DNA of 64,000 bases. Origin: Panicum virgatum (taxonomy: Eukaryota; Streptophyta; Magnoliopsida; Poales; Poaceae). Where the stretch lies: NCBI RefSeq assembly GCF_016808335.1, contig NC_053139.1, forward strand, positions 21,018,782 to 21,082,781. The letters run 5' to 3'. The position numbers were made by a program, and so were the translations under genes. Below are positions 1-9,958 of the stretch, piece after piece (position 1 is the stretch's first letter; each line of letters starts with the position of its first letter). Below the pieces are notes generated by a model. The model was given only the letters and a program-made list of their open reading frames with translations. It was not told the origin of the DNA and did no database searches.

Positions 1-39
1 TCATATTCTTTCTTTATGCTATCGATATTTTCCTTTATT

Positions 40-747
40 TCATGTTTCACTTCTTGCCAAACTTCTTCTTTTATATCTTTTTTTAGTTGAGGAATTATTG
101 AATCTAACCTTTTTTATCTTATTTTCAATATATTTTTCATTTGATGCTTCTTTTTTTACAGCATCTTTATATGTTGGTATTTTTGAAGGTCCATCATCTT
201 TTATATTTATTCTAGGCAAGTTTGTCTTTACATCATTTGTCTGTCTGTATTTTTTAATATATTCTTTTGCTGCAGGCTCTAGAAAATAATTTATTCCCAA
301 AATATTCCTTGCATATGATAGAGCTTGATCAATATCTAGATATTATTTTCATGATATTCCTCCATCTTTTTCTCTTTCTATTTGTTGAGCTATAACTTCC
401 TCAAATGATACATAGATTCCCGGTGTCTTTCCCCTATATATAACATATATGGGTTTCTTTTCTATATTAATAGATGAATATTTTGGTTGTATTTTTTCAT
501 TGATCATATGAAAATATTCAGCTAAACTATTTAATATTGCTAGCATATAACCTCTATCATACCTCTTATTATTATATTGAAACCAAAAATTATCTAAGAT
601 ACATTCTTGTATTTCATGTAAGACAATATGGTTTCTAGGTTTAAATTTATATATATATATATATATATATGGTGGAAAGATTCTTAGTCTATTTTCAGTC
701 CCAAAGCTAAACCTTTCATTAACACTGGGACTTACTCCTCTCTTCAT
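40..747 (-). pseudogene. Viroplasmin-like (TAV/P6-type) ORF, broken
   Basis: The ORF opens at 747, its ATG overlapping the stop of the RNase H ORF (ATGA overlap). It reads to 349, and after stops around 300-349 continues as a basic, Lys/Arg-rich tail at 300-40. Near codon 105 a YVIYRGKTPGIYVSFEE segment matches the viroplasmin/RNase H1 hybrid-binding fold (Tyr-Val-x-x-x-Gly-x-x-Pro-Gly-Ile-Tyr, then an acidic helix start). In caulimoviruses this domain lies in the inclusion-body transactivator, and the position after RNase H fits. A host RNase H1 is less likely because no catalytic domain follows. An (AT)11 run inside the ORF encodes alternating Tyr-Ile and is probably an expansion after integration. 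Confidence 0.6.
649..670. repeat. (AT)11 microsatellite inside the viroplasmin-like ORF
   Basis: An uninterrupted AT dinucleotide run, translated in the minus-strand ORF as a YIYIYIY stretch. It keeps the reading frame. Confidence 0.9.
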
Positions 748-1019
748 TCCTGCAAAATAGATGATCGTGAAAATATATCAGGCAATATATTATCTTTACC
801 TTTTATATGCTCAAAGATTACTTTATAACCATTTCCTGTAATAATATCTTCAAATAAAATCCATCTCCTAGTTGAACTTTTCTTACTATTGACTTTATTG
901 TAATATTTGCATATAACTTCACAGTTTGTTCTTACTATGAACTCTTTGAATCCTAAATATAATCTAAAAGCATTTATCGCATTTATTACGGCTAATATTT
1001 CTCTATAAGTATTATTCAT
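744..1019 (-). pseudogene. Caulimovirid RNase H, C-terminal part
   Basis: This continues the RT-RNase H module after a frameshift. Before the break the RT ORF already shows the first RNase H segment (ETDASEIGWGAIL, with the catalytic Asp). Here follow the Glu-bearing helix (REILAVINAINAFRLYL), the TNCE segment in the place of the second catalytic Asp, and a terminal IKGKDNILPDIFSR, which is typical of viral RNase H (D-x-x-S-R). The break is an extra A in an A7 run near 1057-1063. The Asp of the usual T-D motif is Asn here, a further sign of decay. Confidence 0.75.
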
Positions 1020-1050
1020 AGTCTTAAGCTTATATTTTTCTGAAGCATAT

Positions 1051-2316
1051 CTACATATTTTTTTCTTCTGTCTTTAGAGAGTACTTGTGTGGCTTTTGTT
1101 TTAATATAGCTCCCCATCCTATTTCAGATGCATCTGTCTCTATAATAAAATAATAATCATCTAGAGGTAGTTCTAAAGGTTTTAATTCTTTGACCTTTTC
1201 TTTTATAATTCTTACTAACCTTATATCTTCAGAGTTAAAATGCTTCTGCCCTTTTTTTCTTAACTTTGCATACAATGGTCCAGCCAATTTAGCTAAGTTT
1301 TCAATATAATTTCTAGCATAATTTACTATTCCCAAAAATTGCTGCAATGTTTTCTTATCATTCATAACATCAGTAAACTGTAATATTTTCTTTGCAATAT
1401 GATCTTGTAGATAAATTTTTCCTTCCCCAATTTCATGACTTAAAAAATTTATATTTTCTTTGCATATTTTCATTTTTTTAGAAAGTATTAATCCATGCTG
1501 CTCTACCTTTCTAAAAAATATTTCTAAATGAGCAATATGCTCTTTATAGAATTTTGAAAAGATTAATAAATCATCAATGTAAACCAATATAAATTCTTGA
1601 TTTTCATTAAAGATATTTTCTATCTTTCTTTGAAATAATGCAGGAGCATTCTTTAATCCTAAAGTCATTACTAACCACTCAAAATGACCTTGAGGACACG
1701 TAAAAGTTGTCCATTCTATTAATTCTTCTGCCATCTTTACTTGCCAAAACTCAGCTTTTAAATCAAACTTTGAGAAATATTTACTTCCTTGTATTCTATT
1801 TATCCATTCTTGTTTATTTGGGATCTTATAGCCATCATCTACAATATTATCATTTAATCTTTTATAGTTAATGACCATTCTTGATTTTCCTTTAACTATT
1901 TCTACATGATTTCTTACTATAAATGCAGCTGACCTATGAGGACTCCTACTTTCTCTTATGGCACCTAATTTTAGTAGTTCTTCAATATGCATCTTAAATT
2001 CTTCTATGTCCTTAGGTGTGGCTTCTATAGGGCTTGTCTTAATTATATAATTAGGATTTATAATATCAATTTTACATACTATACCATTCTTATCCCAATA
2101 TTTCATTGGTATTTCTCCAATTATTTGAATATCTTCTAATCTTTGCACAATTTTATCTATATCTCTTTTAGATTTTATATCTCTATACCAATTAGGTGCA
2201 AAAGATTGTAGACTAAAGCATTCTATACATGCTATATCTCTTTTAGATTTTATATCTCTATACCAATTAGGTGCAAAAGATTGTAGACTAAAACATTCTA
2301 TACATGAATTTGACAT
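1051..2316 (-). pseudogene. Caulimovirid reverse transcriptase with start of RNase H
   Basis: A 421-codon ORF with all the main RT blocks: a PHRSAAFIV segment, RMVINYKRLND, FSKFDLKAEFWQV (catalytic Asp), FTCPQGHFEW, LGLKNAPALFQRK and the YIDDLLIF catalytic box, then the FLGIVNYARNYI connection region and the RNase H opening. It replicated viral RNA into DNA in the living virus. The N-terminal 50 residues are a near-perfect 25-residue tandem duplication. The frame ends at an A-run frameshift before RNase H is complete. The family is clear; the lineage is not. Confidence 0.85.
2158..2307. repeat. 75-bp tandem duplication at the RT N-terminus
   Basis: Units 2158-2232 and 2233-2307 differ at about two positions. 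The unit is 25 codons, so the frame is kept. The near identity implies that the duplication is much younger than the stops elsewhere in the element. Confidence 0.95.
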
Positions 2317-2339
2317 ATGAAATTCTTTTATATTTTCTC

Positions 2340-2591
2340 CTAACTCCTCGTCTGTATAACCCCAACAGGGTCATTATCATCAGCTCCTTGGAGTTCTAAA
2401 TTAGACTTTCCAGTATTGGAACTTATAGTTTTACGTACTTCTGTTATGTATGGAATATTATCTTGATAAGGAATAAATATAATTCCTTGCTCATGTATGA
2501 TCGTTGTTTGTAACGAGAATTGTAAAAACCTTAGTCCTAAGATCATATCATCATGAATCATCGATAGGTCTCTTATTGTGATCTCATCCAT
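2340..2591 (-). pseudogene. Caulimovirid protease C-terminal half and linker
   Basis: The 83-codon ORF includes DDMILGLRFL, the Ile-Leu-Gly signature of the second half of retropepsin-type proteases, followed by IIHEQGIIFIPY. It lies between the DTG-bearing ORF and the RT ORF. All three are in different frames, so at least two frameshifts have broken one ancestral polyprotein. Confidence 0.65.
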
Positions 2592-2653
2592 AATATATTT
2601 AGTATTATTTATTTATACCTCAATATTGTAGGCTAACTGATTATGAATCTTCT

Positions 2654-3589
2654 TTATTCCAGACATATCAGTGGATATATCTGCCTTTTTTGATCTATTG
2701 TATGAACTATTTCTGGGCATCTTGCAAAATATTTATCATACATAATATTTTTGGTACAGCCAGTATCAACTAATGCTAATATTTTGTAAGTGATAGTAGG
2801 TGTTAATTTTACTTTCACAGGTATTCTTATTCCTACAATTTCTTTAAATGGCAATATGACTATATATTTGCTACTAAAATTTATTATAGCATTCTTTAAC
2901 TGCATGGCACTATTATCTTTGTTGTTTGACTGTATTGCACTATTATCCTTGTTGCTTATTATCATTTGATCCTTTAACTCAATATTTTTACAAGCCTTTT
3001 CTTCAGCCTTCTGTACCTCACTGAGTTCTATCTTACTTCTTAGTTCTTCTAGTTCCACTTCTAAACTATTTATTCTATTTTCTAAATTTCTAACTCTTCT
3101 TGCTAATAATTTATCTTCCGCTTCTAATTCTACTTCCTGTCTCCATCTTTGATTTCCAGCTTTTAACCATGAAGCACATGCTTGCTTTAAGTATATACTA
3201 CAAGTAAATCTATTTTATTGACTAGGATAATAAATGCAGAAAGCACATTTAATATTATAGTCACCTCTTCCTTGTATCCAGTCATGATCGCAATTTCCTT
3301 GATCCATTAATTCAGTTTTCACATCCCCTAAGGTACTAATTCTGTCACTTTTTATCTCTAATGCATCCATAGCATTATCTAGATTATATAAACTATCATC
3401 ATCTAGAGAGTCTATTAAGTCTCTATATTGTTGGGCATTGTTATCTTCGTCTTCATAACTTTCTAAAAGTTTATTTACAAATTCTAGTTGTCTCTCCTCT
3501 TATAACACATTATCTATCATAATATTACCTTTATGAGTTTCTGGATCCCTTTTGGCTTTATGACTGTGTATCTTTTGGGTTTGACTCAT
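2654..3589 (-). pseudogene. Cys/His cluster, coiled coil and protease active site (broken polyprotein part)
   Basis: Read from the ATG at 3589, one frame runs to 2654 with two in-frame TAA codons (near 3500 and 3220). The product would start acidic, then have a Cys/His cluster (CDHDW, later CAFC and a further Cys pair, one Cys replaced), then a heptad-rich coiled coil (LLARRVRNLENRINSLEVELEELRSK region, about 3130-3030), then LALVDTGCTKNIM, the Asp-Thr-Gly active site of an aspartic protease, near 2780-2745. It lies directly after the 72-codon ORF. A full coat protein is not recognisable. Confidence 0.65.
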
Positions 3590-3593
3590 CTTC

Positions 3594-3812
3594 TCACTTC
3601 TTTATCACAACTGACGCTTTATATTTCTTATCGTTTAGCTCTCTTTCTGTGACTGTCTTTGTTAAATTAGCTAACTTTCTTATGAAATAAATTTCTTTTT
3701 CTCTAATTGCAGGCCATTCACATAGCGTAGAAGTATTATATTCATCAGGAATTTTACTTAGTTTAAACTCGTACTGCTTAATTTCATTTTCTAAAGCTTC
3801 CATTTTAAACAT
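3594..3812 (-). CDS. Small coiled-coil ORF of the caulimovirid (72 aa)
   Basis: This is the first ORF after the primer site, 72 codons long, and ends 2 bp before the next ATG. The sequence is Lys/Glu-rich with heptad-like Leu/Ile spacing (EIYFIRKLANLTKTV). Short coiled-coil ORFs at the 5' end occur in several caulimovirid genera. I recognise no family from sequence alone. It is intact as a reading frame but sits in a dead element. Confidence 0.45.
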   Translation of the reverse strand: MFKMEALENEIKQYEFKLSKIPDEYNTSTLCEWPAIREKEIYFIRKLANLTKTVTERELNDKKYKASVVIKK

Positions 3813-3887
3813 GATTGAGATATTCGGCTAATTCTTTTATTTTAAAATATATCACAAATTCCCTTAAATTCAAATTTTAATAACCAG

Positions 3888-3900
3888 GCTCTGATACTAG
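3888..3900 (-). promoter_or_regulatory. tRNA-Met-type primer-binding site
   Basis: The minus strand reads TAGTATCAGAGCC, one mismatch from the plant initiator-Met primer motif TGGTATCAGAGC shared by caulimovirids and many LTR elements. It lies about 75 bp upstream of the first viral ORF and marks the start of the genome-length copy. Confidence 0.65.
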
Positions 3901-4667
3901 TACGGAAAACAAGAGAAAAGGGCTCAAAATTTCAAACCGCAAATTCAAAATCTCAAGTTACTATTCATGGCACTATTCAAATTCAACTGACACTATTCAA
4001 ATTCTAAGATATAAATTAAAAACATATAGGCCTTACAAGTTACAACACATGCTTATTTGAGATTAACCTTTGCAAATTCAAAACATGTAATTTTCATTAT
4101 CAAAGAAGAGGTAAAATGTTCCATATTTCTAGTTCTCCAAGGTATAAATACTTACATTGCTATTTAGGGAACAGAAATCTTGTTGCAAACCTTTCTAGTT
4201 CTCCAGGCTGTTAAGATATATTGGACGCCCCCTGCAATCCAAAATCATATCATTTTTTCCCCAAAACTGTTATACAACCTAAAGTGGAAGACACGAAGCC
4301 CCTCCACATCCAGCCAACTTTGGAGAAAGGAGGATACCGTTACTAAAATCTTGAATTAACAAGATCAAACTCAGCAACATGTATCATCGGTTATTTGGAA
4401 TGCTAGGATTGGGATGCTACGAATCCAGCAATCCTGTGAGGTTACAGTAGACCGGCACACCAATGACACCATCTATATTTGTACAGAATAATGAAAGTGT
4501 GATTGAATGTTAAAATATATTTGTACAGATTTCTCCCTAAGTAGGGAAATGTATGGGATTAGTCAACTTATTCCCTCCCTGTTCTCTCCAATTAATGTTG
4601 TCAATGTGATAGAATGAATGTTTTGTACTAATAAGAAACCTTGCTTTTGCATAGAATGAATACTGTG
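3901..4667. other. Non-coding, AT-rich flank upstream of the caulimovirid
   Basis: No credible ORF. A short direct repeat (CACTATTCAAATTC) at about 3980-4012 is the only local structure. The stretch nearest the primer site could hold the viral promoter side, but I see no clear TATA box with supporting features. No movement-protein motif is visible. Confidence 0.5.
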
Positions 4668-5328
4668 CTTATGCCTCCTTATAGCATTTATCCCTTGCTC
4701 AGAGCAATGGACCAATCGATCTTCATCTAAATAGAACAGAAGTCCATTAGTAACCATAAAGGAGATCTTATTAGTTGGAAAAAATACCTTGGAGTAATCA
4801 GCTTTTTATATAACCAAAATAAGGAGATCTTATTAGTTGAAACCTCTGGATTCAATCCCTCAAAAAATAAATTTCCTGATTATTGGATTGGTGTTACAAA
4901 GCATGTCTTGTATTAATTAATGCAGTATTACAAACCTGAAGTGTGAAAATAATATTTCACAGCGATCAAGCATCACCAATGCAGCAAATGTAGGAGTGGT
5001 CTGAATCGAAACTAAAATTTCTTTGACTGAAGTGTGCAAACAACGATTTCTTACGGGCTTCACAAACCTGTTTGTATGCCTCCTCATAGCATCTATCCCC
5101 TGCTCGGAGCGACAGACCAATTGATCTTCGTCGAAACAGAACAGAAGTCCATTAGTAACCACAAGGAGATCTTATTAGTTGGAAAAAAATAGTTTAGAGT
5201 AATCAGCTTTTTATAACCAAAACAAGGAGATCTTATTAGTTGAAATCTCTAGATTCAATCCCTCAAAAAATAAATTTCCTGATTATTGGATTGGTGTTAC
5301 AAAGCATCTCTTGTATTAATTAATGCAG
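4668..5328. repeat. Diverged direct duplication (two copies of about 260 bp)
   Basis: Copy 1 (4668-4925) and copy 2 (5070-5328) align throughout, offset by about 403 bp. They share the segment read on the minus strand as MVTNGLLF and the AT-rich stretch ending TTAATTAATGCAG. Inside each copy the short string AAGGAGATCTTATTAGTTG occurs twice. The minus-strand ORFs (64 and 81 codons) resemble each other only because the DNA is duplicated, and I recognise no protein family. Function unknown. Confidence 0.75.
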
Positions 5329-6547
5329 CCAGACACATTTCAATATCTTTATACTTTTAGAGATTAGTACAGTATTTTTCAATGTAAAATAGGGCATGCA
5401 GTAAATATTTGTGGACTTACTCTCATCACAACATGCATCTGATGGGTCTCTTTTGATGTTCAATCATTTGAACTGCAGCAATTCAAAGCAGATGTCTTAT
5501 GTTAAGCAAATAGACTTGAAGCCCTTGAAAAGAGTAAGCAGCGAGCGATCATGTACAAATCTGCACAACATGTACAAATCTACAGAAAAATGACCTAAGC
5601 ATGGAGTTCAGTAAACGTAGGTTAAGTGGAGAGAATCTAACAATAAGATTTCAGAAAACTAAGCAAAAGCTGGTTCAGTTTGCAAAGCAATGGGATCGAA
5701 CCTTACTTGCATGATCTTCATACTGTATATATATCAAGGTTGCCAGCGCTCGTCAGTAACAATAGGAATTTGCTATTGGACAGAAATTAACAACAAAAAT
5801 CCTGATTGACCATGGACAGAAATTAACTGTAGGAACAGAAGAAGATGAGGAAATTGAAGAGTACCTTGAGCCGACAGGGGAATCACCAACGATTTATATC
5901 CATGAGCACGCGTCGATCTGAAGTCAATCTATAGAACTGAGGTGAAGTCACGCGGCCGACAGGATCCACAGGTGAAATCCTAATTTGTTATTGGACTATT
6001 GCAGGTTCATCACGGGGATAAAAAGAAAAATCATGTCGAGTCATTGGTTGCGAATCTACAGGCGTCATGAATCAGAGACTAACCTGGATTCCTGGTGGTG
6101 CTCGTCTGTGCAGGGTGGCATGGTGCCTGGCAGGCGGTGGCAGATCGATGAGTCGATATGTAAGGGAAGGGAAGGGAAGGGATGACGGGAGGTGAGAGGA
6201 ACGCGAGGAAGCGAGTGCGACAACGGCGGCGTACGGGGAGTGGGGGGAGCACAGATTGGCGACACCGGCGGCGGCGGCGTACGGGAGGGGGCGCGCGGAG
6301 CGGCAGCGCGGACGGCACGTGGGCCGGGACGGAGTGGCGGCGACGTACGGGAGGGAGCGGGGGTCGTATTTTGGAAAGAAGAGACAGGATTGTGGGAGGG
6401 ACGCCGGGGCCGGGGGCAGGCGACGTACGATGGGAGGGGGTGACGTACCGAGGGATTGGGGATGACGAAGGAAAAAAAAAAGTGACACTTACCTCTTTCA
6501 GTAGTAGAGATAGAGATAGGAATAGAGATAGAGAAGAGAAAAAAATA
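5329..6547. other. Non-genic stretch with a GC-rich block
   Basis: 5329-5980 is ordinary AT-rich DNA. 6090-6450 is very GC-rich, with overlapping ORFs on both strands (for example 6072-6488 minus and 6182-6574 plus), all low-complexity Arg/Pro/Gly. It ends in a GATAGAGATAG-type microsatellite at 6505-6535. It could be a decayed promoter or first exon. I can support no gene. Confidence 0.4.
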
Positions 6548-6689
6548 GGGTTAACTAGCTTTGTGCCATTATAACTCTATCGTATTTGAAGCGTGCCATT
6601 ATTTTTCGAGAAATTGTGACAGAGCCATTATAATTTCACACTTGTTCGAAATACACCCCTTTCGCAGTGTTTATAATTTTTTTTACCAA

Positions 6690-6905
6690 GGTCTTGTTTA
6701 GTTGCGTTAAGATTTGGGTGTAAAACACTGTAGCACTTTCGTTTGTATTTGATAATTATTGTTCCGCCATGGGTTAACTAGGCTCAAAAGATTCGTCTCG
6801 CAAATTACAATCTAACTGTGTAATTAGTTATTTTATTTAGCTACATTTAATACTTCATGCATGCGTTGAAACATTCGATGTGATGGGAAATCTTGTAAAG
6901 TGTCG
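6690..6905. mobile_element. Grass MITE fragment inside the MULE
   Basis: Begins GGTCTTGTTTAGTTGCG and carries the string CACTGTAGCACTTTCGTTTG followed by AAAGATTCGTCTCGCAAATT, a very common grass MITE body. The right terminal repeat is not recognisable, so it looks truncated where the GC-rich cargo starts. Confidence 0.65.
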
Positions 6906-7627
6906 TGCCTCCAGCAGTCCACCGCCATCGGCCACCCTACCCGTGTCGTGCCGTGCCTGCGCGCCATCGCCGACTCCGCTACCTGCACGCAGCTAGGGGG
7001 CATGCGGCCTCCATGCTACCGGCCTAGGTGAGGGTAAAGGCCACGAGCTCCGCCGCCGTGCGGGCGTGGCCACCGAGCGCAATCGTGGATGCACGAGAGA
7101 AGGCCGTGAGCGCTGCCGCCGCTGCCGCGCATACGGGAGCCCTGAGCAACACCGCTGCATGTCCGACTTTGTGGACGTGGTGCTCGTGCAACTGCGTGTG
7201 AGCACAGGATCACCGCCTCCAAGCCGAGCTCCACGGCCGCCAAATCAAGCCTTGGCTGCCTCAAATCGACCTCCAAATCCAGGCTCGTGCTCCTGGCCGC
7301 ACGCGTTGGGGGAACAAGCAGAAGGGAGGCGGAGGCCTCCGGGGTGGCGTTGGCGGCGGGCAGCTTCACAGCAGCGAGCTTGGCGTGGATGCGGGGGCAG
7401 CCGACGGTGTCGTCCCAGGCGTTGAAGGCCTTGAGAAGGGAGGTGAAGGGGTCGCGGTCGTGGGACGCGCCTGAGTCGAGCGCGGTGGGGAAGCGGGTGG
7501 CGCCGCGGCGCGGGAAAGAGGAGCGCGGGCGTGTAGAGCGAGGAGATGGAGGGCAGCTCGAAGTAGCCAGAGAAGAGGAGCAGGATGGCGGCGGAGGCGA
7601 GAGGGTGGGAGGTTGAAGACGAGAGCA
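6906..7627 (-). other. GC-rich cargo of the MULE, possible captured gene fragment
   Basis: The minus strand has long overlapping frames. One (7016-7795) contains the non-repetitive stretch FTSLLKAFNAWDDTVGCPRI, unlike the low-complexity frames around it, and another opens with a hydrophobic leader at 7628. This looks like a captured exon with later frameshifts. I do not recognise the parent gene. The composition differs sharply from the AT-rich surroundings. Confidence 0.4.
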
Positions 7628-7902
7628 TTTTGGTCTAAAATTTTTCATAAACACCTCGGAAGTGTACGTAATGGCTTGTTTCGAATAAGTGTCAAATTGT
7701 AATGGCACAGTCATAGTTTCTCGAGAAGTAACGGCGCGCTTCAAATATGGTAGAGTTATAATGGTACAGATCCAATTAACCCGAAGAAATATCAATGCAT
7801 GTGAGATATTACTGTAGTGGAATGCGGCACTAATTCTTCATATGAACAACATATAAGCTCCTAGTTGAGTTATGGAAAAACAGAGAACAAATATATATTT
7901 GG

Positions 7903-8241
7903 GGCCTATTTGGATCAGAGGCTAAAAATTAGCCCTCCCCTTTTAGCCCCAAAAGATCCAAACGGGTGGAGCTATTTGAGACTAAAGTGAATTAGCCCCT
8001 CCTAAAAAATTAGCCTCCTTCAAGAAATGCTTATCGGGGCTATTTCTGGCCGGCCGCACTGAATAGTCACTTTTCTCCTTACCCCATGCACGGAAAGTAG
8101 AGCCAATGATTGAGATATATGTTTTAGTCCTCAAATTAGCCTATGGAACCAAATATCTCTAGGGCTAAACTTTAGAAGGCTAATTTAAAGGGTAAATTTT
8201 AGTCCTCAAATTAGCCCAGGGCTACAGATCCAAACAAGACC
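7903..8241. mobile_element. MITE with TIRs, about 340 bp
   Basis: Left end GGCCTATTTGGATC; the reverse complement of the right end is GGTCTTGTTTGGATC. The interior repeats AAATTAGCC-type strings in both orientations. The superfamily is uncertain (hAT- or Harbinger-like), because no clean target duplication could be fixed. Confidence 0.7.
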
Positions 8242-8631
8242 TTGGTTTTTCATGGACGTCGTAAAATCAATATTTTACCTAGTTCCTCATATAACATTTA
8301 ATTATTAATTAATATATTAGAAAACCAAATGCTTTAAATATGAATACAGTAGTATCATTTGAGGCACATATAATTTAAATACTATTAGGCAAGTGCCCTT
8401 GTGCTGCTAAGGGAGAGAACAATTTCATCAAATAACATTCCATGAACTAAAGACGCTATTCGGGCACGTGACATGCATGGCCATCGACAAGTGAGGCACT
8501 TGTATTTCATCAACCTCTATATCAGCCGACCTGATCTGGAGGTATGTTTGTGATCATAGGGGGCAAAGGTGCATGCATGTATGTAAGACTTTGTGTTTTA
8601 TTACGTTTCGAAAAATATATACTCCCTCCAT

Positions 8632-8724
8632 CCTCCACTTCCGGTTCAAAGACCAAAAAACGCCTTATATTATGGAACTTGAATAAAAAGTGGTTATGCT
8701 TTATATATTAGGACAGAGGAGCAG
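8632..8724. mobile_element. Stowaway-like MITE (about 93 bp)
   Basis: Starts TA|CTCCCTCCATCC and ends GGACAGAGGAGCAG, a degenerate form of the CTCCCTCCGTCC inverted repeat of mariner-type Stowaway elements. The right TIR carries a small indel. Confidence 0.6.
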
Positions 8725-8785
8725 TTAATGACACCAAAGATGTAAGAAACATTGTCACGCCTTTGTCTATCTATATCTCTATCTA

Positions 8786-8831
8786 TCTATACTATAAAAG
8801 TTGAAACATTCTAATACAATTGTCATCAAGA
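8786..8831 (+). mobile_element. 5' terminus of a plus-orientation Helitron (interrupted)
   Basis: A|TCTATACTATAAAAGTTG matches grass Helitron 5' ends of the TCTMTAYTA type. Only 46 bp follow before the 3' terminus of another Helitron in the opposite orientation. The remainder, if present, would resume at 17235. Its own 3' end is not identified. Confidence 0.5.
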
Positions 8832-8835
8832 CTAG

Positions 8836-8865
8836 TAGGGTGCACGTGCGGCACGCACGTGTTAG
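8836..8865 (-). other. Helitron 3' hairpin
   Basis: Eight-bp perfect stem with a 3-nt loop, upstream of CTAG on the minus strand. It is the presumed termination signal of rolling-circle transposition. Confidence 0.75.
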
Positions 8866-9118
8866 AAAAACAATGTTGTGAAAAAAAACATTACACTAAA
8901 TTTTAGCTGTAACAAGTATTTTAAAAAATTATATATTTAACATAATATTCAAAATATTAACGGTATAATGTAAAATTGTTGAATTGGTAAAAGTCTATAA
9001 TGTGACCATGTGCCATTTGGCGTAACAGAAATATCCAAACTCATGACTGCTCGCAACGGTTGCTCTCTCATTTTCCCCTTGCTACAGTAGCCACCGGGCG
9101 ATTCAGAGGGCGAACCTC

Positions 9119-9958
9119 GCTTACTCCATCGATCCACCGGCCCCCTCCCCTCCAGTGACCCTCGGGTCGTCGGAGCGGCGAGGGGAGCCCGGCTCCTCGG
9201 CGGGAGGACCCTGTATAGCCGTAGAGGTAGCTCTCCGTGCTTGCGAGTCCCGGTGACGGCTCCTTGGTCGCCGTTTAGGGTTAGGTTTCCTGCTGTGCAT
9301 CTTCAGCGGCGGCGGCGATGGCGTGGTTGGCACTCCTTCTGACGATGCGCACTGGGCGTTAGTTTTCCTTGTTGTTGATGATGCTCTGGGCGTCGTCGAA
9401 GGGGAGGTGATTTTGTTCCTCCGATGCGGCTCCGGCGACGTCCTCTCTGGACGCCTTGTGAGGTTTGTGCTCTCTTTCCTTCTTGGATCGGAGCTCTTGT
9501 GCTTCTCTTGGGATGGCTTCTCTATCCTCGTCGGCAGTGGATTTTCCTTCCGATTGGGCCGCTCTACTCTTCCACGGCCTGATGTGGATTGCCTGGAGCT
9601 GTTTGTGCTTTCCTCGGAAGCGTGTGCGATGCGATCTGCAGCACAGGGAAGATGGCAAGGAGGGGGTGAAAGATTGAGAAGCTTGACGGCCGATGCTCTA
9701 CTATCGCGGATTTCTTGCGGCTTTCCCATGCGTGGTGTCGGCTTCTTCATCTGGGTAAGCGGTGGCGACGGTGGTTGTGCTTGCCGGCGTGTTGCGTGCC
9801 TTCTCGAGACCTTGCACAGGCTCGCTGGCCTGAGGAAGAGGATGGACCTCATTGTAATTTTACAATTACATAGGGGCCCTTTTGTAAAAAGGGATGCACC
9901 TGTACTTGTTTCTTGGCTCTTTTAATGTGATGTTTTCCCTTCTCGCAAAAAAAAAAGC
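9119..9958 (+). mobile_element. GC-rich retroposon-like insertion ending in poly(A)
   Basis: A GC-rich block in AT-rich DNA, ending with an A10 run at 9949-9958 after a T-rich 3' stretch. Plus-strand frame 9323-9925 is open for 200 codons without a recognisable domain, and the antisense frame 9121-9852 is open too, so both may be chance in GC-rich DNA. The 3' end resembles plant non-LTR retrotransposon tails. No target duplication was found. Confidence 0.4.

Larger units (their letters stand above)
40..3900 (-). mobile_element. Endogenous caulimovirid (pararetrovirus) remnant
   Basis: On the minus strand the order is primer-binding site, small coiled-coil ORF, Cys/His cluster with coiled coil and aspartic protease, reverse transcriptase, RNase H, then a viroplasmin-like ORF. 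Protease-RT-RNase H without an integrase, followed by a viroplasmin-like ORF, is the Caulimoviridae pattern and not that of Ty3/gypsy. Every module carries stops or frameshifts, so the copy is dead. Only about 3.9 kb lie between the primer site and the last ORF, and I see no movement-protein or full coat-protein region. The AT-rich composition differs from the GC-rich grass exons further right. The element may extend left of the window. The genus is not decidable here. Confidence 0.8.
6548..7782. mobile_element. Mutator-like element with long TIRs and GC-rich cargo (Pack-MULE candidate)
   Basis: The left arm (6548 to about 6686) and the reverse complement of the right arm (about 7628-7782) align over roughly 140 bp. 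They begin GGGTTAACTAGCTTTGTGCC and GGGTTAATTGGATCTGTACC. The 9-bp flanks are AAAAAAATA (6539-6547) and GAAGAAATA (7783-7791), 7 of 9 matching, as expected for an old 9-bp target duplication. Long TIRs with 9-bp duplications are the MULE hallmark. The interior (about 6906-7627) is GC-rich and ORF-bearing but has no transposase, so the element is non-autonomous. A MITE sits just inside the left arm. Confidence 0.8.

Noticed and set aside
744..1019. Bacterial-operon reading of the tightly packed minus-strand ORFs at 1-3800
   Set aside because: The ATGA overlap and packed ORFs look prokaryotic, but RT-RNase H-viroplasmin content and a tRNA-Met primer site show a plant pararetrovirus.
9121..9852. 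243-codon basic, Ser/Pro/Arg-rich minus ORF
   Set aside because: Opposes a retroposon-like block with a plus-strand poly(A) end, and shows no conserved motif.
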